Source of the DNA: Pelagomonas calceolata
Lineage: Eukaryota > Sar > Pelagophyceae > Pelagomonadales > Pelagomonadaceae
Assembly: GCA_918797485.1 (NCBI GenBank)
Contig: CAKKNE010000003.1
Coordinates: forward strand, 4,650,001-4,714,000
Reading direction: 5' to 3'
DNA: 64,000 nt
The notes under the pieces were generated by a model that was not told the origin of the DNA, made no database searches, and saw only the letters and a list, made by a program, of their open reading frames with translations. Below are positions 48,352-58,660 of this stretch, in pieces (the first letter of the stretch is position 1; each line of letters begins with the position of its first letter). Made by a program: the position numbers and the translations under genes.

Positions 48352-51023
48352 ATGCCCTGCTGCGGCCCGTCGAGGGAGTCCGAGGCGGACGCCGCGGCCA
48401 GGGCCTTGGGGGTGGACGCGACGAACGAGGCGGGCCCGCTCGCCGGCGCGGGCAGCCGCTGCACCGACGCGCTGTGCCTACTTTGTATAATCGCGTGCTG
48501 GCTCGGGCTGACGATCCTCGGCCTCGTCGTCACGGGCGTCCCCGGCTTTGCCGTTGATACGCTGCCGGCGGGCGATCCGCGGCGCCTCCTCTTCGGCGTG
48601 GACGACCTGGGCGACGTCTGCTCCGTCGAGGAGCACACCACGTACCACGCGGACGGCTCGTACAAGACCTACGACGTGAGCGCCCTCCGGAAGAGCTACT
48701 ACCTGCCGAGCGGGGCCGTGGTCTGCGTGCGGGCGTGTCCCTCCGAGGACGACGCGCGGCGGTTCGTGTGCGACTACGACGCCGCCGCCGCGCTCGACAA
48801 ACACCTCGCGCGGGGCGACACGCACGAGTACTGGTCCGCCGGCCTCGCCTACGTGCTCGAGGCGCGGTGCAACTTCGTGTGGGCGACGACCGAGATCTTG
48901 AGTTATTGCGCGTTCGACGCCGCGCCCGACATCGGGGGGGCGCTCGCGGCGTCGGAACCGATGGACGCGCCCACGCCGCGCCCGACGCTGCAACGTGGCC
49001 CCTCCACCTCGCAGCCCTCGCCGCGCCCCACGCCCGCGCCCACGACGCCGAAGCCGACGGCCGTCTACACGCCCGCGCCGACTTTTAATGCGTCCTTGCC
49101 GTGCACGCAAGCGCTGGACCGCGCCTACTGCGATTCGCTGGTCGGGAAAAACGGCTCCCGGGCCTACTGCTACGACTGGTTCTGCCCCACGTGCGCCTTG
49201 CCCGGCGCCTGCGACTTCGCCTGCGGCTTCTGCGAGAGCCGGGCGCCCACGCCGCTGCCCCAAGTGCCCCAGCGGGACGGCGCGTCCGCCGCCGTCTACG
49301 AGGAGATCGCCGCGGACGTCTTCGCGACGCGCGACTGGATTCTGCTGTTCGGCTTTTTGGTCGCGGCCGCGTTCGGCTTCGCTTACCTGGTGGTGCTGCA
49401 GATCCCGTTCCTCCTGTTCGCGATGGTGTGGGTCCTGCTGGCATCCGTTCTGATCATTCTGGTCGCCGCGGCCGCGCTCGCCGCGGCTACGGCCCGGGAC
49501 TGGGCGGCCGAGGACCCGCCGGCGCACTCCGAGCGGGAGCTGCAGGTGATGAGGGCGCTCGCGGCCGTCCTCGTCGTCGCGAGCGTCCTCTACGCGTGTC
49601 TATTGGTCGCGCTCCGCAAGCGCATCACCCTCGCGATCGGCATCCTCAAGGAGGCCGCCCGCGCGCTCACGACGATGCCCGCGCTCGCGCTCCTCCCGGT
49701 CGTCCAGTGCGCCGGCCTCGCCCGCCCCGGCGCCGAGGTCTCGGCGCGTCGCGTGATCGGCCGACGTCCGCGCAGGTCCTCTTCTTCACGGTCTGGATCA
49801 TCTACGCCGCCTACCTGGCCTCCGCGGGCGAGCTCAAGACGAGCTACGTCGAATATAACGGCGCGCAGATCTCCTACAAGGAATTCGAATACTCGAGGGA
49901 CCAGCGGTGGGCCGCCCTCTACCTCGTGTTCGGCTGGTTCTGGACGAGCGAGTTCATCTTCGCGCTGGGGCAGCTCGTCGTGGCGGGCGCGGTCGTCCAG
50001 TGGTATTTCACGCGAGACAAGGCAACGGCGGCGCTCGTGACGCCGCAGGCGGTCCTCCGCTTGTTGGTGCGCATCGCGGGGCGCCACGCGGGCACGGCCG
50101 CCTTCGGCGCGTTGGTGATAGCGGTCTGCAAGACGCTGCAGGTCGTCGTCCAATACATAAAAAGGTGCACGCCCGCCAAGGAAAACAAGCTCGCCAAGAT
50201 CGTGTTGGATTGCATCACCTACTGCCTCGTGGCGGTCGAGAAGTGCGTCCGCTTCCTGAACAAGCACGCCTACATCCAGACAGTGCTGCACGGCGTCGGC
50301 TTCTGCACGGCCGGCTTCCGCGCCTTTGCGCTCATCATGGCGAACGGCGGGCGCGTGACCGCGGTCGCGTGCGTCGCCAAGCTCGTCCTCTTCTTCGGCA
50401 AGCTTTCCGTCGCTTTGGCGACGACGTTTTGCTTTTACGTGTCCGTGTTGATGGATATGCAGGACAAGCTGCACGGGGTGATCGCCCCGTCGCTCGTGTG
50501 CCTCGCGGTGAGCTATTTCACCGCGGACGCCTTCAATAATGTTTTCGAGATGTGCATCTGGACTATACTCCAGTGTTTCGTCGTCGACGAGACGCAGTTC
50601 TCTTCCAACCCGTTCGCGTCCGGCGCGCTGTCTGGTTGCATTAAGAAGACGGCCGCGGCGAAACCGGGCGGAGGGTGTTGCGGACGACCAAAGAAAGGAG
50701 AGGGGCCGCTCTGGGACAAGTTTTGCGGGTTCGACGCCGACGGGTCCGGCGTCCTCGACGCGGCAGAGCTGCGGGCGCTGTTGAGGAAGTGCACCGGCGC
50801 CGAGCCCTCGGAAAAAGAGGTGGCCAAGATGATGGCGTCGGTGGACGAGAATTCGGACGGCGTCGTCGACTTCGCCGAGTTCAGCGAGATCCACCGGAAG
50901 GCGTTGGACGGCTCGCTCGAGTTCCGGGCCCTGGCGGACGCGATGACGTCGTTCGACGCGCTCACGGCCCAGATGGACGACGACGACGACTCGGACGCGG
51001 CGCCGGACGCCGGGGCGGGCTAG
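48352..51023 (+). CDS. SLC44/CTL choline-transporter-like protein fused to EF hands, two exons
   Basis: Exons 48352-49698 and 49776-51023, ~864 residues. TM1 (LCLLCIIACWLGLTILGLVV) is followed by a long outer loop with a Pro/Thr spacer (PSPRPTPAPTTPKPT) and a Cys-rich unit (YCYDWFCPTCALPGACDFAC) resembling ShK-type modules. Then come ~9 further helices including RKRITLAIGILKEAARALTT and the conserved VVAGAVVQWYFTRDK and YITYC-like region. The C-terminus adds two canonical EF-hand loops (FDADGSGVLDAAEL; VDENSDGVVDFAEF), not usual for SLC44. SLC44 proteins transport choline or ethanolamine; here calcium control is inferred. Confidence 0.85.
49699..49775 (+). other. Intron in the SLC44-like gene (77 bp)
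   Basis: GTCGTCCA ... GACGTCCGCGCAG then GTCCTCTT. Phase 0; restores LLP-VLFFTVWIIYAAYL. A donor 3 bp downstream is equally possible. Only partly introner-like. Confidence 0.65.
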
Positions 51024-51139
51024 GGTCCTAAATTTTCAAGTTCTATTCGTAGCACCCCGCCGCGGCCGGGGAGTTCCACACTGGGATAAACTTCGTAAAA
51101 TCGCGTCATGGTCGCCTTTACTAGTAAGAAGGCTCTTCT

Positions 51140-51205
51140 GACGGTTGGGCATCCTGACCGAGCAGGGAGAAGGCTCTTAGGAGCTTGTTCCTTTTTTTTT
51201 GGTCT
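51140..51205 (+). mobile_element. LINE 3'-end fragment
   Basis: GGTTGGGCATCCTGACCGAG then CAGGGAGAAGGCTCTTAGGA and a T run. The same end as 52846 and 60350. It lies 117 bp after the SLC44-like stop. The rest of 51024-51428 is unassigned. Confidence 0.7.
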
Positions 51206-51428
51206 GCTTATTTTAATTTAATCCGAGTCTACGGTTTATAGACGCCTGGAGGGAGACGACCTACGGTACTTGTGGCTTCCAGCAAGGCCCGCATTTAGGA
51301 CGGTGGCGGACGGTAGCGCCGCCGGCAGCTGCCCCGCGGGAGGTGAGGCTGCCCTCGCCAGGCTGGCGGCCCCGGAAGGCTACTTCCATGTGCCGGCGCC
51401 GCCGGGCAGGCAAGCGGCAGCCTCCGCG

Positions 51429-52820
51429 ATGAGCCGGGCGCAGCACAGTAAGCTAGCAGTCGTTTGCCTACTCTGCCTGGGGCTCGCGCGCCTCCCGGCG
51501 GCGGCCGAAGTGGGGGAGAGGTCGCCAACGCGCGTCGGCAAACCGCGTCGGCGCGCGTCGGGACCGCGTGGGCGCCGACCGCGTGGGCGCCGACGGCAGC
51601 CGCGGGCAGACCTCCCGTCGGGGATAGCGCAAAGATCAGCATACGCGCGCGTCGGCGGACCGCGCGGGGGAGCGGGCGCCAACGCCAGCCGCCGGGTCGT
51701 GTGGCCGCTCCGGGGCACCGGCCGGACTTACGTCCACATCGTCGGAACGCGCTTCTGCCTGAAACAGGGCCACAATGCGGCGCTCGTCGAGGCGCGTCTC
51801 CTGCTCTTCGAGCGCATCTGCGTACCGACGATGGCGCAGCAGTCGACGAACCGCTTCGTCTGGCTCGTCATCGTCGACGAGACGCTGGCGCCCAGGCACC
51901 GCCGGCGCCTCACGACCCTTCTCGCCGCGCACCGGGGACCCAAGGACTTCCGCGTCGTCTCGCTCGACCGCTCGACCGCCAACCGCGACCTGCGCGCCCA
52001 GGGCCACCACGCGTACGGCCTCGCGCGGCTGCGGCAACCGAGTATCGTCGCGGACTACGTCCTCACGACCGTCCTCGACGCCGACGACGGGCTACCATAT
52101 CAAGCGCTCCGGATGATCCGGGAGCAGGTCGCTGACGCGGTCCGGCGCGTCCAAAGGAACGCGACCCTGCTCGAGCACAAACTCGTGGCGGTCGCGTGCT
52201 ACACGGCCGCCCTCAACTGGCAGCCGTCGACGCGGCGGCCGGCGGGCGCGCTGAACCTTCACAATGAATCCATGTGCATCACGCCGGGCCTGACCCGCGT
52301 CGTCCCATTTTCGCAGCCAATGGCCCTCGGAAATTCGAGTTCGTCGAATCATGCTTTACTAAAGTCCCGCTGGCCCGGCGCCAAGACCTGCACGCAACGG
52401 TCCCCGCGGCATTCCGGGACACGGTCGGCCGCGGCGATCCCGATCCGGTCGCGGACGGCGACGTCGAACGGGATGCGCGACGTCGTGCGCGCCGCGGACG
52501 TCCCTGCTTCCGACATCTATCGGTGGCGTCCGACGCTGCTGGCGCAATTTAACATCACGACGGGCGACCTCAAGGCCACGAACAAGGGCCTGACCTTGAA
52601 CGAAGCCGCGATCGCGCGGGCGCAGATGCGGAGCAACTGCCACGACGGCTGGAGCTGCAAGGACTACGCGCTGGAGCTGCTCAGGAACATGAGTCGGGGC
52701 GCGCGGCGCCTCGCCGCACTGGTGGGACCACCGGTGGGACCTGGCTGGCGAGGTCGCCTACACCAGTCCCACGCCGGCCATTGCCGCCACTGGATGCTCA
52801 CGGACACCGTCGTAATGTGA
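51429..52820 (+). CDS. Putative rhamnosyltransferase-like glycosyltransferase
   Basis: 463 residues from the ATG at 51429; the TTG extension is unlikely. MSRAQHSKLAVVCLLCLGLA is a signal peptide or anchor, followed by an Arg/Pro-rich stem. TYVHIVGTRFCLKQGHNAAL, LLFERICVPTMAQQSTNRFV then WLVIVDETLA, and LTTVLDADDGLP (the metal-binding DxD) match the pattern of the putative rhamnosyltransferase family (PF11316-like, from memory). The last ~130 residues are poorly conserved, with low-similarity Arg/Ser stretches after VPFSQPMALGNSSSSNHALL; a missed intron or a frame change is possible there. Confidence 0.6.
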   Translation: MSRAQHSKLAVVCLLCLGLARLPAAAEVGERSPTRVGKPRRRASGPRGRRPRGRRRQPRADLPSGIAQRSAYARVGGPRGGAGANASRRVVWPLRGTGRTYVHIVGTRFCLKQGHNAALVEARLLLFERICVPTMAQQSTNRFVWLVIVDETLAPRHRRRLTTLLAAHRGPKDFRVVSLDRSTANRDLRAQGHHAYGLARLRQPSIVADYVLTTVLDADDGLPYQALRMIREQVADAVRRVQRNATLLEHKLVAVACYTAALNWQPSTRRPAGALNLHNESMCITPGLTRVVPFSQPMALGNSSSSNHALLKSRWPGAKTCTQRSPRHSGTRSAAAIPIRSRTATSNGMRDVVRAADVPASDIYRWRPTLLAQFNITTGDLKATNKGLTLNEAAIARAQMRSNCHDGWSCKDYALELLRNMSRGARRLAALVGPPVGPGWRGRLHQSHAGHCRHWMLTDTVVM

Positions 52821-52845
52821 GAAACAGTTATCTTATTGCTATTTC

Positions 52846-52912
52846 GAAGCTCCGGTTGGGCATCCTGACCGAGCAGGGAGAAGGCTCTTAGGAGCTTGTT
52901 CCTTTTTTTAGC
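52846..52912 (+). mobile_element. LINE 3'-end fragment
   Basis: TTCGAAGCTCCGGTTGGGCA ... GGCTCTTAGGAGCTTGTTCC then T run, nearly identical to 51140-51205. It begins 26 bp past the glycosyltransferase stop. Further on, 53035-53075 carries the R5 tail (GGGGGGGGCTATCCCCCGCG). No gene in 52913-53333. Confidence 0.75.
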
Positions 52913-53333
52913 CTGCTCAAGGTCTTCCTTAGTTTTATTTATTTACTTAATTTATTACAAAAGCTTGTCCGAGTCCTGATTTCTCAAGCCTTCACTTATT
53001 TACAGCAGTCGCGCAAATGTCGCGGTGAATCTCTCGTAGGGATCGGGGGGGGGGCTATCCCCCGCGCACGTCGACGAGGCGCACCCGCCTGCGGAGGCCT
53101 CCGCCGCCATTTCCCCCTCAACGGACAAGAAAGGCGGCTCGGCTTTACTACCCGAACCTTTTCGAGAAAACCCGCAGGGGGGGTTGAGGCGCGGCGGTCG
53201 ACGTAAAAAACGGGTTCGCCTAGCTATAGTTGCTGCCTTGACCAGCTAATCTCTTGTGCGGTGAAGGGCCCGGTATAAGGGCAGTAGTGCTCTTTTAGTG
53301 CCGCGTGCGCGCGAGCGCGACCGCGCGTTTGCG

Positions 53334-54263
53334 ATGGCCGAGCCTCCGCCGAACCCGCTCTCGGCGGCCATGGCGCACGAACTGAATGGCAACGCCGTCG
53401 CGCCGCTCTTTAGCGCCGCGCCGGGCGCCGCGCCGGCGGCGGCCATCGACCTCGATGATGTTTTCGCCGACTGTTTCTTTGGCAGGGAGGGCGACGCGGA
53501 CCTGCTGGACGACATCGCCGCGGCGGCGCCGGCCGCGGCGCCGCCGCCGCCCCCGCCGCAGAAGAAGCGGAGCCGGGCGGCGCCGGCGGCGTCGGACATG
53601 ACCGAAGCGCAGCGCGACGAGCGGCGCGAGCGCAACCGCGAGCACGCCAAGCGGTCGCGCGTGCGCAAGAAGTTCCTGCTCGAATCGCTGCAGCAATCGG
53701 TCAACGCGTTGCAGTTCGAGAACGACAAGCTGCGGACGGCGATCCGCGAGAAGCTCGGTAGCAGGGCCGACGAGTTATTGCGGGAGGCCGGCGGCACGAC
53801 CGCGAAGTCGCTGATCGCGCGGGACCCGGCGCAAGCCACCAGGGTCCTGGACGACCCCGACTACTCCCTCGTCAAGGCGCTGCAGACCGCGCAGCAGAAC
53901 TTCGTGATCACGGACCCGAGTTTACCGGACAACCCCATCGTCTTCGCGTCCCAGGGCTTCCTGACGCTCACCGGCTACGCGCTCGAGAGCGTTCTCGGAA
54001 GGAACTGTCGCTTCCTGCAGGGCCCGCGGACGGACCCCCGAGCCGTCGCCAAAATACGCAAGGCGGTCGACGAGGGCTACGACACCAGTGTGTGTTTATT
54101 GAACTACCGCATCGACGGCAGCACGTTCTACAACCAATTCTTCGTGGCGCCGCTGCGGGACGGCGCGGGCAACGTCGTCAACTACGTGGGCGTTCAGTGC
54201 CAGGTCACGGACCAGTTCGCCGCGGCGCTCGAGCGCGAGGCGCGGCAGGCGTCCTCCTCTTGA
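53334..54263 (+). CDS. Aureochrome-type blue-light receptor transcription factor (bZIP + LOV)
   Basis: 309 residues from the ATG at 53334, intronless. An acidic/Ala-rich N-terminus is followed by a bZIP domain: basic region NREHAKRSRVR (101-111) and a leucine zipper to about 145. The LOV domain spans ~179-295 and keeps GRNCRFLQG (222-230) with Cys225, the residue that forms the flavin adduct in light, and NYRIDGSTFYNQFFVAPLRD. The bZIP-before-LOV order defines aureochromes, which are specific to photosynthetic stramenopiles and control light-dependent transcription and cell division. All key residues are present, so it should be photoactive. Confidence 0.96.
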   Translation: MAEPPPNPLSAAMAHELNGNAVAPLFSAAPGAAPAAAIDLDDVFADCFFGREGDADLLDDIAAAAPAAAPPPPPPQKKRSRAAPAASDMTEAQRDERRERNREHAKRSRVRKKFLLESLQQSVNALQFENDKLRTAIREKLGSRADELLREAGGTTAKSLIARDPAQATRVLDDPDYSLVKALQTAQQNFVITDPSLPDNPIVFASQGFLTLTGYALESVLGRNCRFLQGPRTDPRAVAKIRKAVDEGYDTSVCLLNYRIDGSTFYNQFFVAPLRDGAGNVVNYVGVQCQVTDQFAAALEREARQASSS

Positions 54264-54452
54264 AGGTTTCGCGCGTAACGCAACTGACTCCCCCCGGACC
54301 CCTCCTCTGCCACCCACCTGGGTAGGGCGACAAGCTGAGAACTTGAATACTAAAGGGCAGTACTACTAGTAGTAGTGCCCGGCGCGCGGTCATCCTGGGC
54401 ACAGTGGGGAAGTTTACGCAGGCTGGATCTGCCCACGGCCCGAGGTGTGTCA

Positions 54453-55241
54453 TCATCGTGCCGGGTCGTTACCCTGCTTCCGGGCTCCCTTTTCCAGGAG
54501 CCCCGCCCTTCGGCCCCGCTTGGCCAGAAACGCGCCGAGCTTGCCCCGATTTTTTAGGTCGGCGAAGCGGTCCTGGGCCACGGCCCCCTTCAACACGCTC
54601 CGCTTCGTGTAGTACGGCGCCTTGCCCGTCTTCTTGACCTTGGAGCGCTCCTCTCTTCTAAACCGCGCGGTGACGGCGCGCCGCCTTTCGTCGTGTTCCC
54701 GCTGCCGTTGTTTCGACACCCGCCGCTCGTAGTCGCCGCGCGCGGCGGCGTCGCGCCGGCCGCGCTTCGTCTTCAGGTAGGCGCGCGACGCCTTCAGTTC
54801 TTCTTTTTCGCGCTCGGCGAGGAACGCGTAGCGCCGCGTCGCCGCGGCCGCGTCGCCGCCCGTCGACAGCGCGTCGAAACGCGGGTCGCGGCGCTGCGCG
54901 TCGGCGCCGAGTCGGCGCGGCGCCGGCGGCCGGCGCCGCGACGACGCCTCGGCCGGCGCGTTCTTCGAGGCGCGCCCCGGCGGCGTCGCGGCGTCGCGCC
55001 GCCGCCGCTTGGTTTTCACGCCCCGTGGCGGCGGCGGCGGCGGCGGCGCGGCGGCGGCGGCGGCGTCGAGGCGCCGCAGCCGCTCGCTCAGCGACAAGCG
55101 CTTCGTCGCGGCCGCCTCGACGCGCAGCGCCCTTTCGCCTGCAGCGTTGCTGTCGCCGCTGGACTCCGAGGTCTCATCCTCCCCCTCCCAGGTGCTGGCG
55201 CCCGGCGCATCGTCGTCGTCCGAGGAGCTCGAGGCATTCAT
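54453..55241 (-). CDS. RRP36: RRP36-like rRNA processing protein
   Basis: 262 residues from the ATG at 55241, intronless. An acidic/Ser N-terminus precedes basic regions. RRDPRFDALSTGG and RYAFLAEREKEELKASRAYL followed by KKTGKAPYYTKRSVLKGAVA and RFADLKNRGKLGAFLAKRGR match the RRP36 family core (RDPRFD, KKTGKKPYYLKKS). RRP36 is an early nucleolar factor for 18S rRNA cleavage. It converges on the aureochrome gene, with 189 bp between stops. A GGTACC-type array lies 36-87 bp upstream. Confidence 0.9.
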   Translation of the reverse strand: MNASSSSDDDDAPGASTWEGEDETSESSGDSNAAGERALRVEAAATKRLSLSERLRRLDAAAAAAPPPPPPPRGVKTKRRRRDAATPPGRASKNAPAEASSRRRPPAPRRLGADAQRRDPRFDALSTGGDAAAATRRYAFLAEREKEELKASRAYLKTKRGRRDAAARGDYERRVSKQRQREHDERRRAVTARFRREERSKVKKTGKAPYYTKRSVLKGAVAQDRFADLKNRGKLGAFLAKRGRRAGLLEKGARKQGNDPAR

Positions 55242-55276
55242 CGATCGTGCTGCTTCATCAGGATGCAGTATAGGCT

Positions 55277-55328
55277 GTACCGCAGTACTTGCTGGTACTG
55301 CGTCCTACATATACTGCGGTACGGTACG
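55277..55328. promoter_or_regulatory. GGTAC-type array upstream of RRP36
   Basis: GTACCGCAGTACTTGCTGGT, ACTGCG and CTGCGGTACGGTAC units, 36-87 bp before the ATG, similar to the CTGCGGTAC units upstream of lycopene cyclase. Confidence 0.45.
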
Positions 55329-55436
55329 AGCTTGTATCATACAAACGTAATGCACGCTTGCCAAGGAGCGACGGATGCGTGCGTACAATAGCAGTAGGGT
55401 CAACTTGCAACTATAGGTCGTATATATGTCTGTCCG

Positions 55437-56050
55437 TGCGAAGAATATACCCCTAGTACCCGAGATACATATCCTTTCCTTAATCCCTATCCACTCGTCA
55501 ACACAGTAACAATGAGTGAACTTATTACTACTTCTAGTGCTTATATTATTAACGGGGATTCACCTATGACCTCAGTCGCCAATACCGTTGCCATGACCAC
55601 CTTTGCTGTACACACATTGCAGCCCCTTATTTTCTACAGGTGGGTTTCAAAGACAAAACCGAAAGGTTTCTTAGCAAAGCTTGAAAAAGCCGAACAAAGA
55701 ATTACCGGATTTCTCTATAAGAGAAGCAAGTCCTTCAACGTCTTGTTTGCGGAATACACAAAGCATGCTGATCCCACAAAAGTAGAAAGTGGAGTGTTAC
55801 ATCCAACATGGCAGAATCTTTCTCATCTCTCTCTGAACAAGAGCAAAAGCTCGACAACTTACAACAAGCTCTTGCAGAACTCAAGGATGACTTCTCTGGA
55901 CAAAGGAGCAAGAATTTTTGGCCCTCCCACCCTCCCTTGGTTGTTTTGGCGCGGGGGCGCGTGGTCCGGGGTCCCTGGGGTTGGCGCCCGTTGTGGCAAC
56001 GGCCTCTTTTCCACTTATAAATCTCCCAAAATTTATCTTAGCTTCACTAT
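55437..56050 (+). mobile_element. AT-rich virus- or retroelement-like remnant (fossil)
   Basis: The 25-bp block TGCGAAGAATATACCCCTAG... (also at 46312) opens a stretch of unusual, AT-rich composition. Two short overlapping frames (from 55512 and 55808) encode proteins without recognised domains, the second coiled-coil-like. It is incomplete and reads into GC-rich host sequence. LTR-element origin is a guess from the shared block. Confidence 0.4.
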
Positions 56051-56100
56051 CCTAGTCTCACTTATCTTGGTTAAATACCCGGACAGGGTAGGCCTAGTGA

Positions 56101-56114
56101 ATACGGTACCGTAG
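56101..56114. promoter_or_regulatory. TACGGTACCGTA palindrome upstream of CFAP184-like gene
   Basis: A single perfect 12-bp palindrome 69-82 bp before the ATG at 56183, at the same distance as the larger arrays elsewhere. Confidence 0.4.
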
Positions 56115-56182
56115 ACAACGCCGCAGGGCGGCAAAGCGGGGCTGCCCATCCAGGGGCGGGCAACGCAGCGCCCCTCGACCCG

Positions 56183-57901
56183 ATGGCCGCAGCGGACGAG
56201 CCCGCGGCCACCGCGCCGGCGGCCGCGGAAGACGCCGCGGCGGCGTGGTCCCTCGAGGAGCGCGCGGCGCGGCGCGACGCGGCCGCGGCCGCGGCCGACG
56301 CCGACGCCTCGCCCCTCGCCGAAGTCAGCGTGGTGACGGCCGTCGGGACCCTCCGGGTGGACAACGCGGCGCTCTACATGCCGGTGGAGCGCGGCGAGCA
56401 GGTCACGTCCGCGAATCTGGCGATCGCGGCGGCGCGCGCGGACCTGGAGGCGGCGGATCCGGCCGTGGTCGTGGACGTGGGGTTTGAAGAGAGGGTCGGC
56501 TACGTGAGCGGCGGTGCGCTGGCCGGGGACCCCGCCCTGGGGCAGCTCTGGTACGGGACGCGGCCGCTGTCCGAGGCGAACGAAGCCGCGGTCGTCGACG
56601 TCATGCTCGTGTACGGCTCCGGCGCGGCCTTTGCCATCGAGGGCGGCTATACGACGGTGCGACTCCCGTCCGCGGTCGAGGACCTCTACAAAGCGACCCT
56701 ATATTTGGGCGTGAAGCGGGGCGGGGAAGGCCGGCGCTGGGCGGAGGGAAGGGCCACGCGCGGCGCGGCGCCGATCAAAGGTGAGGATGGCGGCGACGCC
56801 GGCGAGGAGGACGAGGCGCTCCTGGAGCAGACGCTGACGCCGGAGCAGGTCGCTCGGCTCGAGGCGCGGCGGGCGGAGAAACTGCGGGAGGCCGAGCGCC
56901 AGCAGCAGAGAGAGGACGACGCGCGGGAGGACGCCCGGCGGAGCAAGCAGTTGCAGGAGCGGCTCGCAGAGCTGCGGCGGGAGAAGGCCCTGCTGGCCGA
57001 GGAGAACGCGCGCCTCTCGGCCGAGGTCGCGGCGGTGATGGACGCGCCCGACGCCGACGACAAGGAGCGCCTCGACCCGCGCGAGGCCGAGCGGCGGTAC
57101 GCGGACGCGCTCAGCGCCATCCTCGACGCCAAGCGCAAGGCCGCGCAGCAGAAGGAACGGAGCGACCGGGTCGCGTTCGAACTACAGGCGCGGCTGGACG
57201 AGAAGGAGTTCAAAGCGAAGAAGATCGCCGACTCCTTCAAGGCCTTCAAGCGGGAGATTTTCCTGGCGGCGGAACATTCGAGGACGGGCAAGAAACTTTC
57301 CAAAAAGGTCATCGACGAGTTCGAGGCGCAAGAGGCGTTACGCGACCAGGAGCTGGAGAAGGTGCGCCTGAAGAACATCAATCTGCGGAACGCCCTGAAG
57401 AAGTGCGAAGCGAAACTCCGGGCGAAGGAGCAATTGGCCGAGGGCTTGCACCTCATCGACTTCGAGCAGCTCAAGATCGAGAACCAGGCGTTGGCGGAGA
57501 AAATCGAAGATCGGAAGGATGAAATCGAGAAGCTGCGCAAAAAGCACGCCGCGAACGTGCGAGTGGCGACGCACGCGCGCGAAACACTGGCGTTCGAGGA
57601 GAAGCTGTGCGAAAAAAGACGCGGGGAACTCAAGGCGCTCGACGCGAAGCTCGCGGTGGAGCGGGATCGGGTCGCCAAGCTCAAGAAGAGGCGAGAGAAG
57701 AAACGAATGCGCGAGGCATCCCGGTCGGAGTCCAAGGGCTTCGCCGCGAACGACATGCTCGTGCTGGATTACGAAAAGCGCAAGGTCGAGATCACGCAGA
57801 CGGAGGCCCGGATCCAGGAGCTCAAGGAGCGCTACGCGCTGCTCGAGGCGGATGTCGCGAAGAACAACGTGCTCATTGCTGCGCGCACGGTGGGGGAGTA
57901 A
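56183..57901 (+). CDS. CFAP184/CCDC96-like flagellar coiled-coil protein
   Basis: 572 residues from the ATG at 56183, intronless. The first ~200 residues are Ala-rich with a beta-like region. From about residue 215 to the end the protein is a continuous coiled coil. GLHLIDFEQLKIENQALAEK and EDRKDEIEKLRKKHAANVRV followed by ATHARETLAFEEKL match the conserved C-terminal domain (DUF4201) of CCDC96/CFAP184, which sits at the ciliary radial-spoke/N-DRC base in Chlamydomonas and Tetrahymena. This supports a flagellated cell. Confidence 0.85.
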   Translation: MAAADEPAATAPAAAEDAAAAWSLEERAARRDAAAAAADADASPLAEVSVVTAVGTLRVDNAALYMPVERGEQVTSANLAIAAARADLEAADPAVVVDVGFEERVGYVSGGALAGDPALGQLWYGTRPLSEANEAAVVDVMLVYGSGAAFAIEGGYTTVRLPSAVEDLYKATLYLGVKRGGEGRRWAEGRATRGAAPIKGEDGGDAGEEDEALLEQTLTPEQVARLEARRAEKLREAERQQQREDDAREDARRSKQLQERLAELRREKALLAEENARLSAEVAAVMDAPDADDKERLDPREAERRYADALSAILDAKRKAAQQKERSDRVAFELQARLDEKEFKAKKIADSFKAFKREIFLAAEHSRTGKKLSKKVIDEFEAQEALRDQELEKVRLKNINLRNALKKCEAKLRAKEQLAEGLHLIDFEQLKIENQALAEKIEDRKDEIEKLRKKHAANVRVATHARETLAFEEKLCEKRRGELKALDAKLAVERDRVAKLKKRREKKRMREASRSESKGFAANDMLVLDYEKRKVEITQTEARIQELKERYALLEADVAKNNVLIAARTVGE

Positions 57902-58660
57902 GGGTCCGTCCTTAGCCCTTGTTGCGAATCTCGCAAGCGAAGCAACATACATTGTTTGAATAGTCGGCTTTCGCGGAAGAACGTGACGCGTTCCTTGAAC
58001 GATTATACGAATTGCATCCTATCGCGCGTGGTCTGAGCCTATGAAGTCACCCGTGGGCATGGGGGCCGGACCTCTAGGAATTTCGACCGTAACTGTTCAC
58101 TATTGGAGTGTCGCTCCTGGGAAGCCAAGCGGCGTGATGTGGAGCTCTGCCTCCTCCGCCCTGACTCGGATAATTTCTAATTATTTGCTTTGCTTAGAGC
58201 TAGGCTGCCTAGCCACCTCCCGGGCGGCCTTATTAAATAAATAATTAAGGAAGGAATATTTTTAAAGGAAAACTTGAAGGACATACACCACTTGGCCTCT
58301 AGCGGCCTTCTCCCTGCGCGGCTAGGATACCCAGCCGGCGCTTAAAAAGAGACGTCAAGAAACGATAGAGCAAATTCTCAATCTCCTTATTATTTTAATA
58401 TTTATTTATTTATTTCTCATGTGCGCTCAGCAGATAGTCAGTCAGGACCGGACGTCGTCCTCCTGCTGCCACCGCATGTTGCTTTGCTTAGAGCTAGTCC
58501 GCCTAGCCGCAGCCGACGCGGGGCCTGCTTGACTCGGACCGATCGCCCGTCCCGCCCCCGGCCCCCATACGCCGCCGTCCCGAGTCCTAGCACTGTCCTA
58601 GCTCCGAGTCGGGGCGACATGTTGTTAAACTAAAAAAAGGGAACTTCAGCCACAAGCTCC
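57902..58660. repeat. LINE fragments and R3 copies
   Basis: 57968-58045 (+) matches the LINE frame encoding KERDTFLKRFYEMHPIARGL. 58182-58220 and 58478-58590 are R3 copies (TTTGCTTAGAGCTAG...). 58260-58365 (-) is the LINE-tail relative found at 19961. No host gene is seen. Confidence 0.6.

Noticed and set aside
55512-56114. A 200-codon host gene with ATG at 55512
   Set aside because: It crosses from AT-rich to GC-rich sequence without a domain, and the start follows a block shared with another element remnant; treated as fossil.
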